Positions 16,682 to 26,600 of a stretch of DNA of 64,000 nt are shown piece after piece. Origin of the DNA: Brenneria goodwinii. Its GTDB lineage: Bacteria > Pseudomonadota > Gammaproteobacteria > Enterobacterales > Enterobacteriaceae. The notes beneath the pieces were generated by a model that did no database searches, was not told the DNA's origin, and was given only the letters and a program-made list of their open reading frames with translations. The stretch is from contig NZ_CP014137.1 in NCBI RefSeq assembly GCF_002291445.1, forward strand, positions 3,162,001-3,226,000. Direction: 5' to 3'. Made by a program: the position numbers and the translations under genes. Each line of letters opens with the position of its first letter. Position 1 is the stretch's first letter.

Positions 16682-18108
16682 GAGAAAAACACCTCCTCAA
16701 GCAAACGCTGCTCGCGGTGATGAAAGGTCATCAGCGTACCCCATCCGACCACCACCGCCCGCTGTGGCACCTGTCCCCGGTGGTGGGATTAATGAACGAC
16801 CCGAACGGCTTTATTCAGTTCCAGCAACGTTACCATCTGTTCTATCAATGGAATCCGCTGGCCTGCAACCATAACACTAAATTCTGGGGCCACTGGAGCT
16901 CTGCCGATCTGGTTAACTGGCAACATGAGCCGGTCGCCCTCCTGCCGAGCGAAGAGTTCGATATCGACGGCTGTTTCTCCGGCTCCGCGGTGGATGACAA
17001 CGGGCAACTGGTGCTGATCTATACCGGCAACGTGATGCTTGCCGACGACGACCGTACCGCCTGGCAGTGCATCGCCCGGCAGAATGCGCAGGGTGAGTTC
17101 GAGAAGCAGCCGGTGCTGGGTCAGCCGGAGGGCTACACCGGCCACGTGCGCGATCCGAAAGTCTGGCGTCATAACGACAGCTGGTACATGGTGCTGGCGG
17201 CGCAGGATCCGCAGTTGCAGGGTAAGGTGCTGCTGCTGAAATCGCCCGATCTGGTGAAATGGACGTTGATGGGCGAGATTGCCGGCAGCAAGGTGCGCGA
17301 CAACGGCGAATTCGGCTATATGTGGGAGTGCCCGGATCTGTTCCACCTTGATGGTCACGACGTGCTGATTACTTGCCCGCAGGGCGTCGCAGCTGAAGAG
17401 CGGCGTTACCTGAACCAGTACCAGTGCGGCTATCTGCTCGGCAAGCTGGATTACGCCACGGGCGACTATCCGCACGGGCCGTTTCACGAACTGGACAGCG
17501 GTCACGAATTTTATGCGCCGCAAACCACCCTTACCGACGACGGCCGCCGTCTGCTGATAGGCTGGATGGGCGTGCCTGACCAGGATGAGTTTGAGCAGCC
17601 CACCCTGCAACACGGCTGGGTGCATATGATGACCTGTCCGCGCGAGCTGAGCGTGCGCGCAGGCCGCCTCTGCCAGAAACCGGCGCGCGAACTGCAGGCG
17701 CTGCGCGCTGCGCACCGGCAGGCCGGCGGACGCGCCGACTCGCTGCCGACCCTTGACGCCCATAGCGCCGAGATAGCCTTACAGGTCAGCGGCAACTTTC
17801 AGGCGAACTTTGGCGCTACGATGTGGCTGACCTGCGATGAACAGGGCATTACGTTGAGCCGTCAGGGACTGCGTAACGGCGAGGAAGAGAAGCGTTACTG
17901 GCAAGGCAAGGTGGAGAAACTACAAATCCTCTGCGACAGCTCCAGCCTGGAGATCTTTATTAATGACGGGGTCGGCGTTATGTCCTCACGCTATTTCCCA
18001 ACCGCGCGCGCCGAGGTGACGTTTAGCGGCAGCGCCGAGATCGCTCTCAACCACTGGCAATTAAAGGAAAGCCAGACGGGCGCCCCGCTGGCCGACCTTG
18101 ACCGGTAA
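16678..18108 (+). CDS. GH32 sucrose-6-phosphate hydrolase (ScrB-like)
   Basis: Cytosolic glycoside hydrolase family 32 enzyme of 476 aa that splits the sugar phosphate imported by the upstream PTS into glucose-6-phosphate and fructose. Catalytic set visible: nucleophile Asp41 in LMNDPNGF, transition-state stabiliser in GHVRDPKVW and the acid/base Glu in MWECPDLF. The five-bladed propeller covers ~30-330 and the C-terminal beta-sandwich ends with SSLEIFINDGVGVMSSRYF. No signal peptide. Start ATG overlaps the PTS stop (ATGA). Closely follows ScrB over its length. Confidence 0.9.
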   Translation: MREKHLLKQTLLAVMKGHQRTPSDHHRPLWHLSPVVGLMNDPNGFIQFQQRYHLFYQWNPLACNHNTKFWGHWSSADLVNWQHEPVALLPSEEFDIDGCFSGSAVDDNGQLVLIYTGNVMLADDDRTAWQCIARQNAQGEFEKQPVLGQPEGYTGHVRDPKVWRHNDSWYMVLAAQDPQLQGKVLLLKSPDLVKWTLMGEIAGSKVRDNGEFGYMWECPDLFHLDGHDVLITCPQGVAAEERRYLNQYQCGYLLGKLDYATGDYPHGPFHELDSGHEFYAPQTTLTDDGRRLLIGWMGVPDQDEFEQPTLQHGWVHMMTCPRELSVRAGRLCQKPARELQALRAAHRQAGGRADSLPTLDAHSAEIALQVSGNFQANFGATMWLTCDEQGITLSRQGLRNGEEEKRYWQGKVEKLQILCDSSSLEIFINDGVGVMSSRYFPTARAEVTFSGSAEIALNHWQLKESQTGAPLADLDR

Positions 18109-18152
18109 AACCGCCTGCCCGTAACGGGCCGAAGACTAACGGCCTAATCAAC

Positions 18153-18186
18153 CCGGTGATGGTGGGAGCCATCCCACCATCACCGG
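18153..18186. terminator. Perfect 15-bp hairpin downstream of the GH32 gene
   Basis: Arms 18153-18167 and 18172-18186 are exact reverse complements around a GCCA loop (CCGGTGATGGTGGGA). It lies 44 bp after the GH32 stop and in the gss/PTS convergent gap. No T-run follows, so it is a hairpin that could end or protect transcripts rather than a classic intrinsic terminator. Confidence 0.45.
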
Positions 18187-18227
18187 CGTCTCAGACTGTT
18201 GACAAACCTATCTGCGGAACCAGAACG

Positions 18228-18328
18228 GTGAGAATGGGATAGAAGAGTAAAGCGTCCGCGCCAGGGATGGCGCGGCCCGAGCTTACAGGGACGTATTTGC
18301 GGCGTCTTTACGATCTCCCCATTCTCAC
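18228..18328. repeat. Intergenic repeat with GTGAGAATGGG terminal inverted repeats
   Basis: About 101 bp bounded by GTGAGAATGGG (18228-18238) and its complement CCCATTCTCAC (18318-18328). The interior has a small palindrome (GCGCCAGGGATGGCGC) and a CGAGCTTACAGGG segment that I recall as a common intergenic repeat in soft-rot enterobacteria. Only one copy occurs in this window, so repetitiveness is from memory. Confidence 0.5.
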
Positions 18329-18373
18329 TGCTCGACGCACTTTGTCATCAACCTCTGACGCCGTTCGGCGTCT

Positions 18374-20245
18374 CTACTGCGGGTTGTCTTTCAGCACAAT
18401 CAGCGGCTCAATATCGCTCTCTTTTTTGATCACCAGCGAATCATCGCCGCGCAGGCAGGTTCCGCCATAATTGCCGCCGACGGTAAAGGTACATACCTGA
18501 ATGTATTTCCCGGCGACATTGGGCAGGCACCACAGCTGCTGGTAGATATTTTTCCGATCGACGAACTTGCCGGACGTCTTATCGAGCACTTCATCATGGT
18601 GGCTGACCAGGTCAATGTTGCTGCCGCAGCGCCCGGAAATCGGCTTGACCGCATACCCGGTTTTCGCCAGTTCTTCATTCACCTCAAAATCGGTATCCAG
18701 CAGATAGCGATGATGCGGGAACAACGACCAAAGCACCGGCAGAATCGCTTTATTGCCGGGGATCACCGTCCACAGCGGCTCAAAAACCATCACTTCAGGA
18801 CGCATCAGCACGTCAATCAGGCGAACCTCGTTATCCGGTCCGCCGGTACGGATCGGCACCGCCGCAAATTCGGTTTCGCTGACCTCGCGCACCTGTTCAA
18901 TGACGGTTTCCCAGGCCCATGTTTTCCAGACGCAGTTCACCAGCCGGCCGTCGCCATCAATAAGCCGCCCGGCGGCATCCCAGCGCAGCTCATCAAGCCC
19001 GTAAAGGATTTTGCTCTCGAAACCGGCCTGCGTCAGCGCGCGTTGCATAAACCCGGCGTGGTAATTCTCCTCCAGATCCTTGTCCTGCATGATGTGGACG
19101 AAGGGTCTCGCCAGGCTGTGTTTCCACGCGCCGGTCAGTTCGCCGAGCAACTCTTCCGCCGGATTATGTCCTTTGCCGGGGTATCCCTGACGAACCCACT
19201 GTTCGAGGATCAGCCCGCCTTCGGTATGGCAGGAAGCGGAATCCGCATTGTATTCATAGACTTTCAGGCCGCGCTCGTCCATGCAGAAATCCATGCGGCC
19301 GGTAATCATATCGTGCCGGCGCTGCTGCCAGGAGAGGCGTAAACGCGGCCAGAGAATTTTGGGAATATCAAACAGCGCCAGCAAATTGTCGTCTTTCATC
19401 ACCTTATCGGTCGCGTGCAGGTACATCAGATGCAGCTCATTGGTCGCCTTGATCAGCTCCTGCTCGGCGTATTCGGTGATAGTGAAATATTGATAGGGAT
19501 CCTTGTTGATAATGTGGCCGCCATTCGCCTGCACATAGGCCATCTGCAAGGGATCCTGCTCGTTCAGCCACTTGCCGGCGAACTGGCCCCGCTTATCCAG
19601 CCGCGCGCCGTGAATGGCTAACGCCGCTCCGGAGATAGTCGGCTGCGGCTGGCTGTGCGCCGTATCGTCGGTCTGAATCATCCAGCCGAGGATGGTGGTG
19701 TCATCAAAGGTGTCGTGAATGGTGTAATGGCCGTCGCGCACTTCCAGCGTCAGTTCGCGGGTCCACTGCTGCCCCTGCGGCAGCAGCGTGTGGGTCACGT
19801 TCTGCTCGGCGATGCGAACTTTATTGCCCACGAGCTGGGTAATCACCGCCACGTGGCCGGTCTCGTAAAACTCGCCGCCTTTGTGCCAGATAAGCAGCGA
19901 ACCGGCTACCGGCGAACGGAGAGAACCATTGGCAAAGGCCTGTAAAGGCAGGATATTGTCATTAACAACCTGGCGCAAAAAGCGCAGAGAGAAGATTTCA
20001 TACGCCATGCCGACGTCGGTAAAAACCACGCCGTAGTTCAAAAACAGAAAACGGCGGGCGAACTCGACGCATTGCCACTTATGCCCCATATATTCGTTGT
20101 CGATATAGCTGCGAAACGAGGCGTCGCCCGGCATGCTTTTCGGATCAAGGCTTCTGTAATTTGATGAATAAATCGCTACGCCGCCTGGCGCGTACCCCAA
20201 CAGCGTTCCAAACGGGGCGTCACTACCTGTTGTTCCTTTGCTCAT
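18374..20245 (-). CDS. gss: Bifunctional glutathionylspermidine synthetase/amidase
   Basis: Enzyme of 623 aa that joins glutathione and spermidine using ATP and, in its other domain, hydrolyses the conjugate; a redox/polyamine homeostasis role. The N-terminal CHAP amidase (~1-200) has Cys59 (HKWQCVEFARRF) and the His of TGHVAVITQ. The C-terminal ATP-grasp synthetase (~205-620) includes MDFCMDERGLKVYEYNADS and the nucleotide-binding VKPISGRCGSNIDLV. It is near-collinear with E. coli Gss (619 aa). Divergent from yghU, the same pairing as in E. coli. Confidence 0.96.
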   Translation of the reverse strand: MSKGTTGSDAPFGTLLGYAPGGVAIYSSNYRSLDPKSMPGDASFRSYIDNEYMGHKWQCVEFARRFLFLNYGVVFTDVGMAYEIFSLRFLRQVVNDNILPLQAFANGSLRSPVAGSLLIWHKGGEFYETGHVAVITQLVGNKVRIAEQNVTHTLLPQGQQWTRELTLEVRDGHYTIHDTFDDTTILGWMIQTDDTAHSQPQPTISGAALAIHGARLDKRGQFAGKWLNEQDPLQMAYVQANGGHIINKDPYQYFTITEYAEQELIKATNELHLMYLHATDKVMKDDNLLALFDIPKILWPRLRLSWQQRRHDMITGRMDFCMDERGLKVYEYNADSASCHTEGGLILEQWVRQGYPGKGHNPAEELLGELTGAWKHSLARPFVHIMQDKDLEENYHAGFMQRALTQAGFESKILYGLDELRWDAAGRLIDGDGRLVNCVWKTWAWETVIEQVREVSETEFAAVPIRTGGPDNEVRLIDVLMRPEVMVFEPLWTVIPGNKAILPVLWSLFPHHRYLLDTDFEVNEELAKTGYAVKPISGRCGSNIDLVSHHDEVLDKTSGKFVDRKNIYQQLWCLPNVAGKYIQVCTFTVGGNYGGTCLRGDDSLVIKKESDIEPLIVLKDNPQ

Positions 20246-20430
20246 TGCCTGACCTCAAATTAATGCAGCCCGGACAGTTGACTGTGAAACCCTCTATTAT
20301 CCCGTCCAGGCAATATCCGACAGAGGTGGATTTATGATAGCACTCATTCAATCTGATAATGACGCGAGGCCGGAAATTTCGCTTCTGGCGCCAGGCTCGC
20401 CCCGCCAGCCCGTAATGCTTAACACCTCTC

Positions 20431-20474
20431 ATTATGCTTTGCGATGTTAAAGATTATGCTTTGTATTGTTAAAC
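20431..20474. repeat. Two 22-bp direct repeats in the gss-yghU divergent region
   Basis: ATTATGCTTTGCGATGTTAA-AG and ATTATGCTTTGTATTGTTAA-AC lie head to tail, matching at 18 of 22 positions. A period of two helical turns 60-100 bp before the yghU start suggests an operator array; TATGCT pieces could also serve as -10 elements. The repeats are visible; the regulator is unknown. Confidence 0.5.
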
Positions 20475-20534
20475 GCATTCGCCAGCGCCTGCTAAACTGC
20501 CTGAATACATCAACAACCAACAAGGCAGGGCATC

Positions 20535-21401
20535 ATGTCAGAGAGCAGCTATCAACCGCCGAAAGTATGGGAGTGGAAGCAAAATAACGAAGGCGCGTTC
20601 GCCAACATCAACCGCCCGATTTCAGGCCCGACGCATGAGAAAGCGCTTCCTGTCGGTACGCACCCGCTCCAGCTCTACTCGCTGGGCACGCCCAACGGCC
20701 AGAAAGTGACGATAATGCTCGAAGAGTTGCTGGCGCTTGGCATCACCGGCGCGGAGTACGATGCCTGGCTGATTCGCATTGGCGAAGGCGATCAGTTCTC
20801 CAGCGGTTTTGTCGACGTTAACCCTAATTCAAAAATTCCGGCGCTGCGCGACCACTCCAGCACGCCGCCGATCCGCGTGTTTGAATCCGGCAATATCCTG
20901 CTCTATCTGGCGGAGAAGTTCGGCCGCTTCCTGCCGAAAGATCCCGCCGGGCGCACCGAAACGCTGAACTGGCTGTTCTGGTTGCAGGGTTCCGCACCGT
21001 ACCTTGGCGGCGGTTTCGGCCATTTTTATAACTACGCGCCGGTAAAAATCGAGTACGCCATCAACCGCTTCGCCATGGAGGCCAAACGCCAACTGGATGT
21101 GCTGGATAAACAACTGGCGCGCGGCAGATACGTGGCGGGCGACGAGTACACCATTGCGGATATGGCTATCTGGCCGTGGTACGGCAACCTGGTTTTGGGC
21201 AACGCCTACAACGCGGCGGAATTCCTTGATGCCGGCAGCTATAAAAACGTGCTGCGCTGGGCGAACGAGATCGGCAGCCGTCCGGCGGTCAAACGCGGAC
21301 GCATCGTTAATCGCACCCATGGCCCGCTCAATGAGCAATTACATGAGCGCCACGCCGCCAGCGACTTCGATACCAACACCGAAGATAAACGTCAGGCGTG
21401 A
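20535..21401 (+). CDS. yghU: YghU, glutathione S-transferase family disulfide-bond oxidoreductase
   Basis: Nu-class GST of 288 aa with glutathione/disulfide reductase activity in the E. coli homologue. It has a long N-terminal extension (~1-45), a thioredoxin-fold N domain (LYSLGTPNGQKVTIMLEEL, then NPNSKIPALRD and the gamma-glutamyl-binding ESGNILLYLAEKF) and an alpha-helical C domain (YTIADMAIWPWYG). It is divergent from gss, which matches a glutathione-related function. A GGCAGGG precedes the ATG at 20535. No anomaly. Confidence 0.94.
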   Translation: MSESSYQPPKVWEWKQNNEGAFANINRPISGPTHEKALPVGTHPLQLYSLGTPNGQKVTIMLEELLALGITGAEYDAWLIRIGEGDQFSSGFVDVNPNSKIPALRDHSSTPPIRVFESGNILLYLAEKFGRFLPKDPAGRTETLNWLFWLQGSAPYLGGGFGHFYNYAPVKIEYAINRFAMEAKRQLDVLDKQLARGRYVAGDEYTIADMAIWPWYGNLVLGNAYNAAEFLDAGSYKNVLRWANEIGSRPAVKRGRIVNRTHGPLNEQLHERHAASDFDTNTEDKRQA

Positions 21402-21417
21402 GCGCCGTCAGCAAAGC

Positions 21418-21451
21418 AACCCCCACCCGCCTCCCCCTTGTCAGGGGAAGG
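21418..21451. repeat. GC-rich palindromic repeat, left arm
   Basis: A unit of the type CCCCCTTGTCAGGGGAAGG next to the family 2 element. The inverted counterpart sits on the other side of that element (21814-21849) and a third unit at 47404-47442. It forms a short hairpin (CCCCTTGTCAGGGG) and resembles REP-like intergenic repeats. Confidence 0.5.
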
Positions 21452-21483
21452 AGATACCGCCGGATTTGCCCCCTCCCCTGAGA

Positions 21484-21813
21484 CTGTCTCTTAGTCACAA
21501 ATGTAGGGGCTATGACGGGGTTTGCCGTTATCCGGCGTAAGAAATTATGCTGAGGATATAGCAGGCTTAGGATGAGCCGCACGGACGCGGCGAAAGCTTG
21601 CGCCACGTATGGAACGTGTCCAAGCGGTCCGTTAAGCCTGATACCGACGAAGGCATCGCGCAGCGACATAATTTAGCCGCAAGCCGGGGTTCATAGGGGG
21701 CTGGCGTTTGAGCCCCCTATGTCGGGCGCGTGCTACGACATGGCATAGAAATGGCAGCATTGTGGCGCACGAAACGGTCTCTGCGCCCGCATAAAAATGT
21801 GACTAAGAGACAG
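21484..21813. mobile_element. Family 2 element, copy A (330 bp, IS50-like inverted ends)
   Basis: Non-coding, exactly 330 bp, with 16-bp perfect terminal inverted repeats (CTGTCTCTTAGTCACA). These resemble the ends of IS50-group IS4-family elements. A 9-bp near-duplication flanks it (CCCCTGAGA / CCCTTGACA, 7 of 9), the IS50 target length. Internally AAATTATG...CATAATTT and CAGGCTTA...TAAGCCTG form a long stem, conserved in copy B (57761-58090). It encodes no transposase, so any movement would be in trans. The family assignment is inference. Confidence 0.75.
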
Positions 21814-21849
21814 CCCTTGACAAGGGGGAGCCGGGGTGGGGTTAGAACC
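21814..21849. repeat. GC-rich palindromic repeat, right arm
   Basis: CCCTTGACAAGGGGG followed by AGCCGGGGTGGGGTT; the inverse of 21418-21451. Family 2 copy A seems to have inserted between the two arms. Confidence 0.5.
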
Positions 21850-22254
21850 AGAAGATTTATCAACAGCCTAAACCGGGCGCTTATCGCTTGGTTCGCTCAT
21901 TTCCAAACGGATCCGTGAAAGACCCAACGCGCGACGGCGGCGGAAGCGGATCCCCGCCTACTGCCGCAGATAGGGTGATAATCATTTGCAGTCAAGACGC
22001 TTTTATCCACCCGGTTATCCACTGTCATGCCCGCGCAGGCGGGCATCAATCAATGGCTATTCACGGTTTCAGCGGCAGATTCCCGCCTACTACCGCGGGA
22101 ATGACGGGGTGGAGACCACAGGGAATGACAAGGGTTGGGGCCGCAGGGAATGACAGGGTTGGGGCCACAGGGAATGGCAGGAAGGGAGTGATGCCCGCAG
22201 GCGGGAGAGTGCCGGCGAGCCGCCGGCAGTCGTCGTCGCTACTCGGAAAAACCG
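21850..22254. repeat. Cluster of GCGGGCAT-type palindromes and a 24/25-bp tandem repeat
   Basis: No gene is visible here. It contains ATGCCCGC-GCAG-GCGGGCAT (22027-22046), a second TTCCCGC/GCGGGAA palindrome (about 22080-22102), and a tandem repeat at 22116-22181 whose unit is CCACAGGGAATGACAAGGG-TTGGGG (25, 24 and a partial 17 bp). Such GTCATTCCCGC-type repeats are common between genes in enterobacteria; the tandem part could vary in copy number. Confidence 0.6.
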
Positions 22255-23682
22255 CTACGGCGCCAGCGTGTCGGCGTCCCAGCCGCCGCCCAGCGCGGCG
22301 ATCAGTTCGACGCTGGCCACCCACTGCGTGCTTTGCAGCGACAGCAGGCTTTGCTGCTGGCTCAGGCTGGCGTTTTCAGTGGTGGCGACATCAAGGTAGT
22401 CGATCATCCCCGCTTCATACTGGTTGCGCGTCACGCGGGCCGAATCCTGCGCGGCGGCGGCGGCGCGCTGCTGCGCGGCCAGCTCATCCTGCAGGGTATT
22501 CAGTTGAACCAGATAGTTTTCCACCTCGGTAAAGCCCTGCAGCACCGCCTGACGATAGCTGGCGACGCTGGCGTCATAGGCGGCGCGCGCCTGCTCCACC
22601 TGCGCCGAGGTGGCGCCGAAATCCAGCAGCGTGCCGCTCAGTTCCGGGCCGAGCGACCAGACGCGATTCGGCAGCGAAATAAGATTATGCAGCGCGGAAC
22701 TGGTGAAGCCGCCGCTGGCGCTCAGCGTCAGATCGGGATAGTAACCGGCGATCGCCACCCCCACCGCCGCATTCGCCGCCGCCACATTGCGTTCGGCATA
22801 GGCGATATCCGGCCGGCGCTGTAGTAGTTCGGAAGGCAGCGCGTTTGGGATCGCCGGCATAGTTGCGGCCAGCGGCGCGGCGGCCAAACTGAACTCCGCC
22901 GGCGTTTTGCCGAGCAGCAGCGCAATCGCGTGTTCCAGTTGCGCGCGCTGCCAGACATAATCCAACGCCGAGGCTCTGGCGCTCTCCAACTGCAGTTGCG
23001 CCTGCGCCAGCGTGCTGCGCGACTCCGCCCCCGCCTGATATTTGTTGTCGATCACCTGCAGATAACGTTCATAAGCCTGCACGCTCTGCTGATACAGGGC
23101 GATCTGCTGATCCATGATGCGCAGTTGGAAATAGTCTTGCGCCAGCTCCGACTGAGCGCTCAGCGTGATGTTCGCCAGTTCCGCCTGGCTGGCCTGCGCG
23201 TTGGCTTTGTTCTCTTCCAGCGTACGGCGCAACTTGCCCCACAGATCCAACTCCCAACTGGCGCTGGCCTGCGCCGAGAAACTGTTGCCGACGGTGCGCT
23301 GGCTGGCGCCGCTGCTGCTATTGCTGCCGCTGCGGGTGCCGGAACCGGTGGCGCCGACCGTCGGGAACAGATCAGAACGCGATTCCGCCGCCAGCGCTTT
23401 GGCCTGACGGTATTGCGCTTCATACTGCGCCACGTTTTGGTTCGAGATACTGACCTGGCTGAGCAGCGACGACAGCGTGTCGTCATGGTAAACCGCCCAC
23501 CATTCGCCTTTTCCGGCTTGATCCTGCGGCGCGGCCTGCCGCCAACCGCTCGCTTCCTTATACTGCAACGGCACGCTGGTCGGGGCCGGGCGCTGATAGT
23601 CTGGCCCTACGGCGCAGCCGCAGAGCAACAGTGCGAGGAAAAGCGGACTCAATGCGATAGTTTTCAGTTTCATAGGGATCAT
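22255..23682 (-). CDS. NodT/TolC-family outer-membrane efflux lipoprotein, distal gene of the mdtABC operon
   Basis: Outer-membrane factor of 475 aa forming the exit duct for an RND pump. The signal ends in lipobox LLLCGC (Cys23), followed by AVGPDYQRP, the classic NodT-type mature start. Two OEP repeats with long Ala/Gln-rich helices cover ~60-250 and ~265-470. The first ATG (23682) overlaps the mdtC stop; a second ATG three codons on gives an equally good signal peptide. In E. coli, MdtABC uses TolC and is followed by mdtD-baeSR; here this dedicated duct takes that place. Confidence 0.88.
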   Translation of the reverse strand: MIPMKLKTIALSPLFLALLLCGCAVGPDYQRPAPTSVPLQYKEASGWRQAAPQDQAGKGEWWAVYHDDTLSSLLSQVSISNQNVAQYEAQYRQAKALAAESRSDLFPTVGATGSGTRSGSNSSSGASQRTVGNSFSAQASASWELDLWGKLRRTLEENKANAQASQAELANITLSAQSELAQDYFQLRIMDQQIALYQQSVQAYERYLQVIDNKYQAGAESRSTLAQAQLQLESARASALDYVWQRAQLEHAIALLLGKTPAEFSLAAAPLAATMPAIPNALPSELLQRRPDIAYAERNVAAANAAVGVAIAGYYPDLTLSASGGFTSSALHNLISLPNRVWSLGPELSGTLLDFGATSAQVEQARAAYDASVASYRQAVLQGFTEVENYLVQLNTLQDELAAQQRAAAAAQDSARVTRNQYEAGMIDYLDVATTENASLSQQQSLLSLQSTQWVASVELIAALGGGWDADTLAP

Positions 23683-26600
23683 TCAACATGGCGCAAACGC
23701 TGCCACTGACGACGAGTGGCGCGGCTGGCGCGATCAAGATAGAGGTACACCACCGGCGTGGTGAACAGCGTAAGCAGCTGGCTAAGCGCCAAGCCGCCGG
23801 CAATCGCCAGGCCGAGCGGGCTGCGCAGGTCGGCATCGCCGCCGCTGCCTAATGCCAACGGCAACGCGCCGAAAAAGGCCGCCAGCGTGGTCATCATAAT
23901 CGGGCGAAAGCGCATCAGACAGGCTTGCGTGATCGCCTGCTGCGGCGACATGCCCTGCTGGCGTTCGGCCATCAGCGCAAAGTCGATCATCATAATGGCG
24001 TTCTTTTTCACGATGCCGATCAGCAGCAGGATGCCAATCAGCGCGATCACCGTCAGTTGCGTGTTGGTCAGCAGCAGCAACAGCAGCGCCCCGACGCCGG
24101 CCGACGGCAACGTCGACAAAATGGTCAACGGATGGATATAGCTTTCATACAGCATCCCCAGCACGATGTAGACCGCCGCCAGCGCCGCCAGAATCAGCCA
24201 CGGCATGGAGGCGGTCAGTTCGCCGAATTCGCGGGCGGTGCCGCTGTATCCGCCCTGCACGTCGGTCGGCAGGCCGATCTGCGCCATGGCGTTTTTAATC
24301 AGCGCCTGCGCCTGCTCCAGCGAAACGCCGTCCTGTAGATTGAAGGCGACGGTGCTGGCGGCGGACTGCCCCTGATGCGCCACCGACAGCGGCGCGGTGT
24401 CGCTGCTGAAGGTGACGAAGGCGGAGAGCGGCACTTGCTCGCCGTCGTCGTTGACCACCAACAGATCTTTGAGCGTGTCCGGGTTGCTGGTAAAGCTGTC
24501 GTCCAGCGACATCACCACATGATACTGGTTGAGCGTGTGGTACAGGGTGGCTATCTTGCGCTGGCTGAACGCGTTGTTCAACAGGGTATCAAGCATATTG
24601 ACGTTCACCCCCATCCGCGTGGCCTTGTCGCGGTCGATATTGATCATCACTTCCTGCCCGCCGCTCTGCGCGTCGGAATCCACGCTGGTCAACTGCGGGA
24701 TCTGCGCCAGCGCCGCCTGCACCTTCGGCGTCCAGATGCGCAGGGTATCGAGATCGTCCGCCTGCAGGGTGTACTGGTAGCTGGCGTTGGCGCTGCGTCC
24801 GCCGACGCGCAAATCCTGCGCCGCCATCAGGAACAGCTGCATGCCGGCGAGGCGTTGCGCCTTGGCGGTCAGGCGGTTGGCGATTTCGCTCGCCGTCGCG
24901 CTGCGCTCATTAAAGTCTTTCAGTTGCACGAAAAAGTTGGCGCTGTTGCGCGAGCCGAACGCGCCGCTGCCCATCGACGCCATCACCCCGGCCACGTCCG
25001 GATCCGCGGAGATCAGTTTGGCGGCCTGCTCCATCTTGGGCTTCATCGCCTGGAATGAGATGTTCTGGTCGGCGCGCACCATGCCCATCAGCAGCCCGGT
25101 ATCCTGCGTGGGGAAGAACCCCTTCTGCACCACGGTATAAAGGAAGATGTTGAGCGCCACGGTGAGCAGCAGGCTGAACAGCGTCAGGCGCTGATGCTGC
25201 ATCACCCACGCCAGCCCGCGGGCGTAGGCCGCCAGCAGTGCGCTGAGCTGATTTTCGATCCACTGGTAAAACGGATGCGGACGCCGCGTCACCGCCGGTT
25301 TGCGTTTCAGCAGCCGCGAACAGAGCATCGGCGTCAGGGTCAGCGACACCAGCATCGAGATCAGAAGCGACACCGTCAGCGTCACCGCAAATTCGCGGAA
25401 CAACCGCCCCACCACGCTGCCCATCAGCAGGATCGGGATAAATACCGCCACCAGCGACAAGGTCATGGACAGCACGGTGGAACTGACCTCGCGCGCCCCT
25501 TTCAGCGACGCCCGCACCGGGCTAAGCCCCGCTTCGATATAGCGGGTGATGTTTTCCAGCACCACGATGGCGTCATCCACCACGAAACCGGTGGCGATGA
25601 TCAGCGCCATCAGCGACAGGTTGTCGAGGCTATAGTCCAGCAGGTACATCACCGCGCAGGTACCGATCAGCGATACCGGCAGCGCCAACGCCGGAATAAT
25701 CACCGCCTGCACGTTGCGCAGGAACACAAACACCACGGCGATCACCAACAGCACGGCGATCAGCAGCGTCTCTTCGGTATCGTACAGCGAGGCGCGTACG
25801 GTAGTGGAGCGGTCCACCACCAGCTTCAACTGCGTATCCGCCGGCAGATCCTTCTGCAGTTCCGGCAGCAGCGCCTTGACCGCATCAATGGTCTGCAGCA
25901 TGTTGGCGCCCGCCTGGCGCGTCACGCCAATCATCACCGCCGGCACCTGGTTGTAGTAACCGGCCTTGTATTTGTCTTCGATCGCGTCGTACACCGTCGC
26001 CACGTCGCTCAAGCGAATCGCGCGCCCGTCCTGATAGCTGACGATCAGATTGCGGTACTGCGCCGCCTTGCCCAACTGGCCGTTGCCGTCCACCATCCAC
26101 GACTGGCTGACGCCGTTCAGGATGCCTTTCGGCAGATTGGTGGTGTTATCGGCGATGGCCGCGCGCACCGTATCCAGCGATATGCCGAAATGGGTCAGCT
26201 TTTGCGGCTGGAGATCGATACGCACCGCCGGCAGCGCGCTGCCCATAAGCGACACTTCCCCGACTCCCTGCACCTGGGCGATCTTCTGGTCGATCTTGCT
26301 GTCCGCCAGGTCATAGAGTTCGCCGGGCGGACGCGTCGCGGAGGTGAGCGCCAGCATAACGATCGGCGCGTCGGAAGGGTTGGCCTTGCGGTAGGTGGGC
26401 AGCGTCGTCATGCTGCTGGGCAGCATGCTGCGGGCGGCATTGATCGCCGCCTGAACGTCGCGCGCCGCGCCGTTGATATCGCGGTTCAATTCAAACTGTA
26501 AAATGATGTTGGTGCTGCCGGACGAACTGCTGGAGGTCATTTCGGTAATACCGGCGATCTGCCCCAGCGCCCGCTCCAGCGGCGTCGCCACCGTGGCAGC

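Noticed and set aside
21850..22254. CRISPR array
   Set aside because: Repeats are tandem without unique spacers of constant length, and no cas genes are near.
25194..26501. 435-codon open frame on the plus strand
   Set aside because: It is antisense to mdtC, is dominated by Arg/His/Gln as expected for the reverse of a GC-rich gene, and has no family resemblance.
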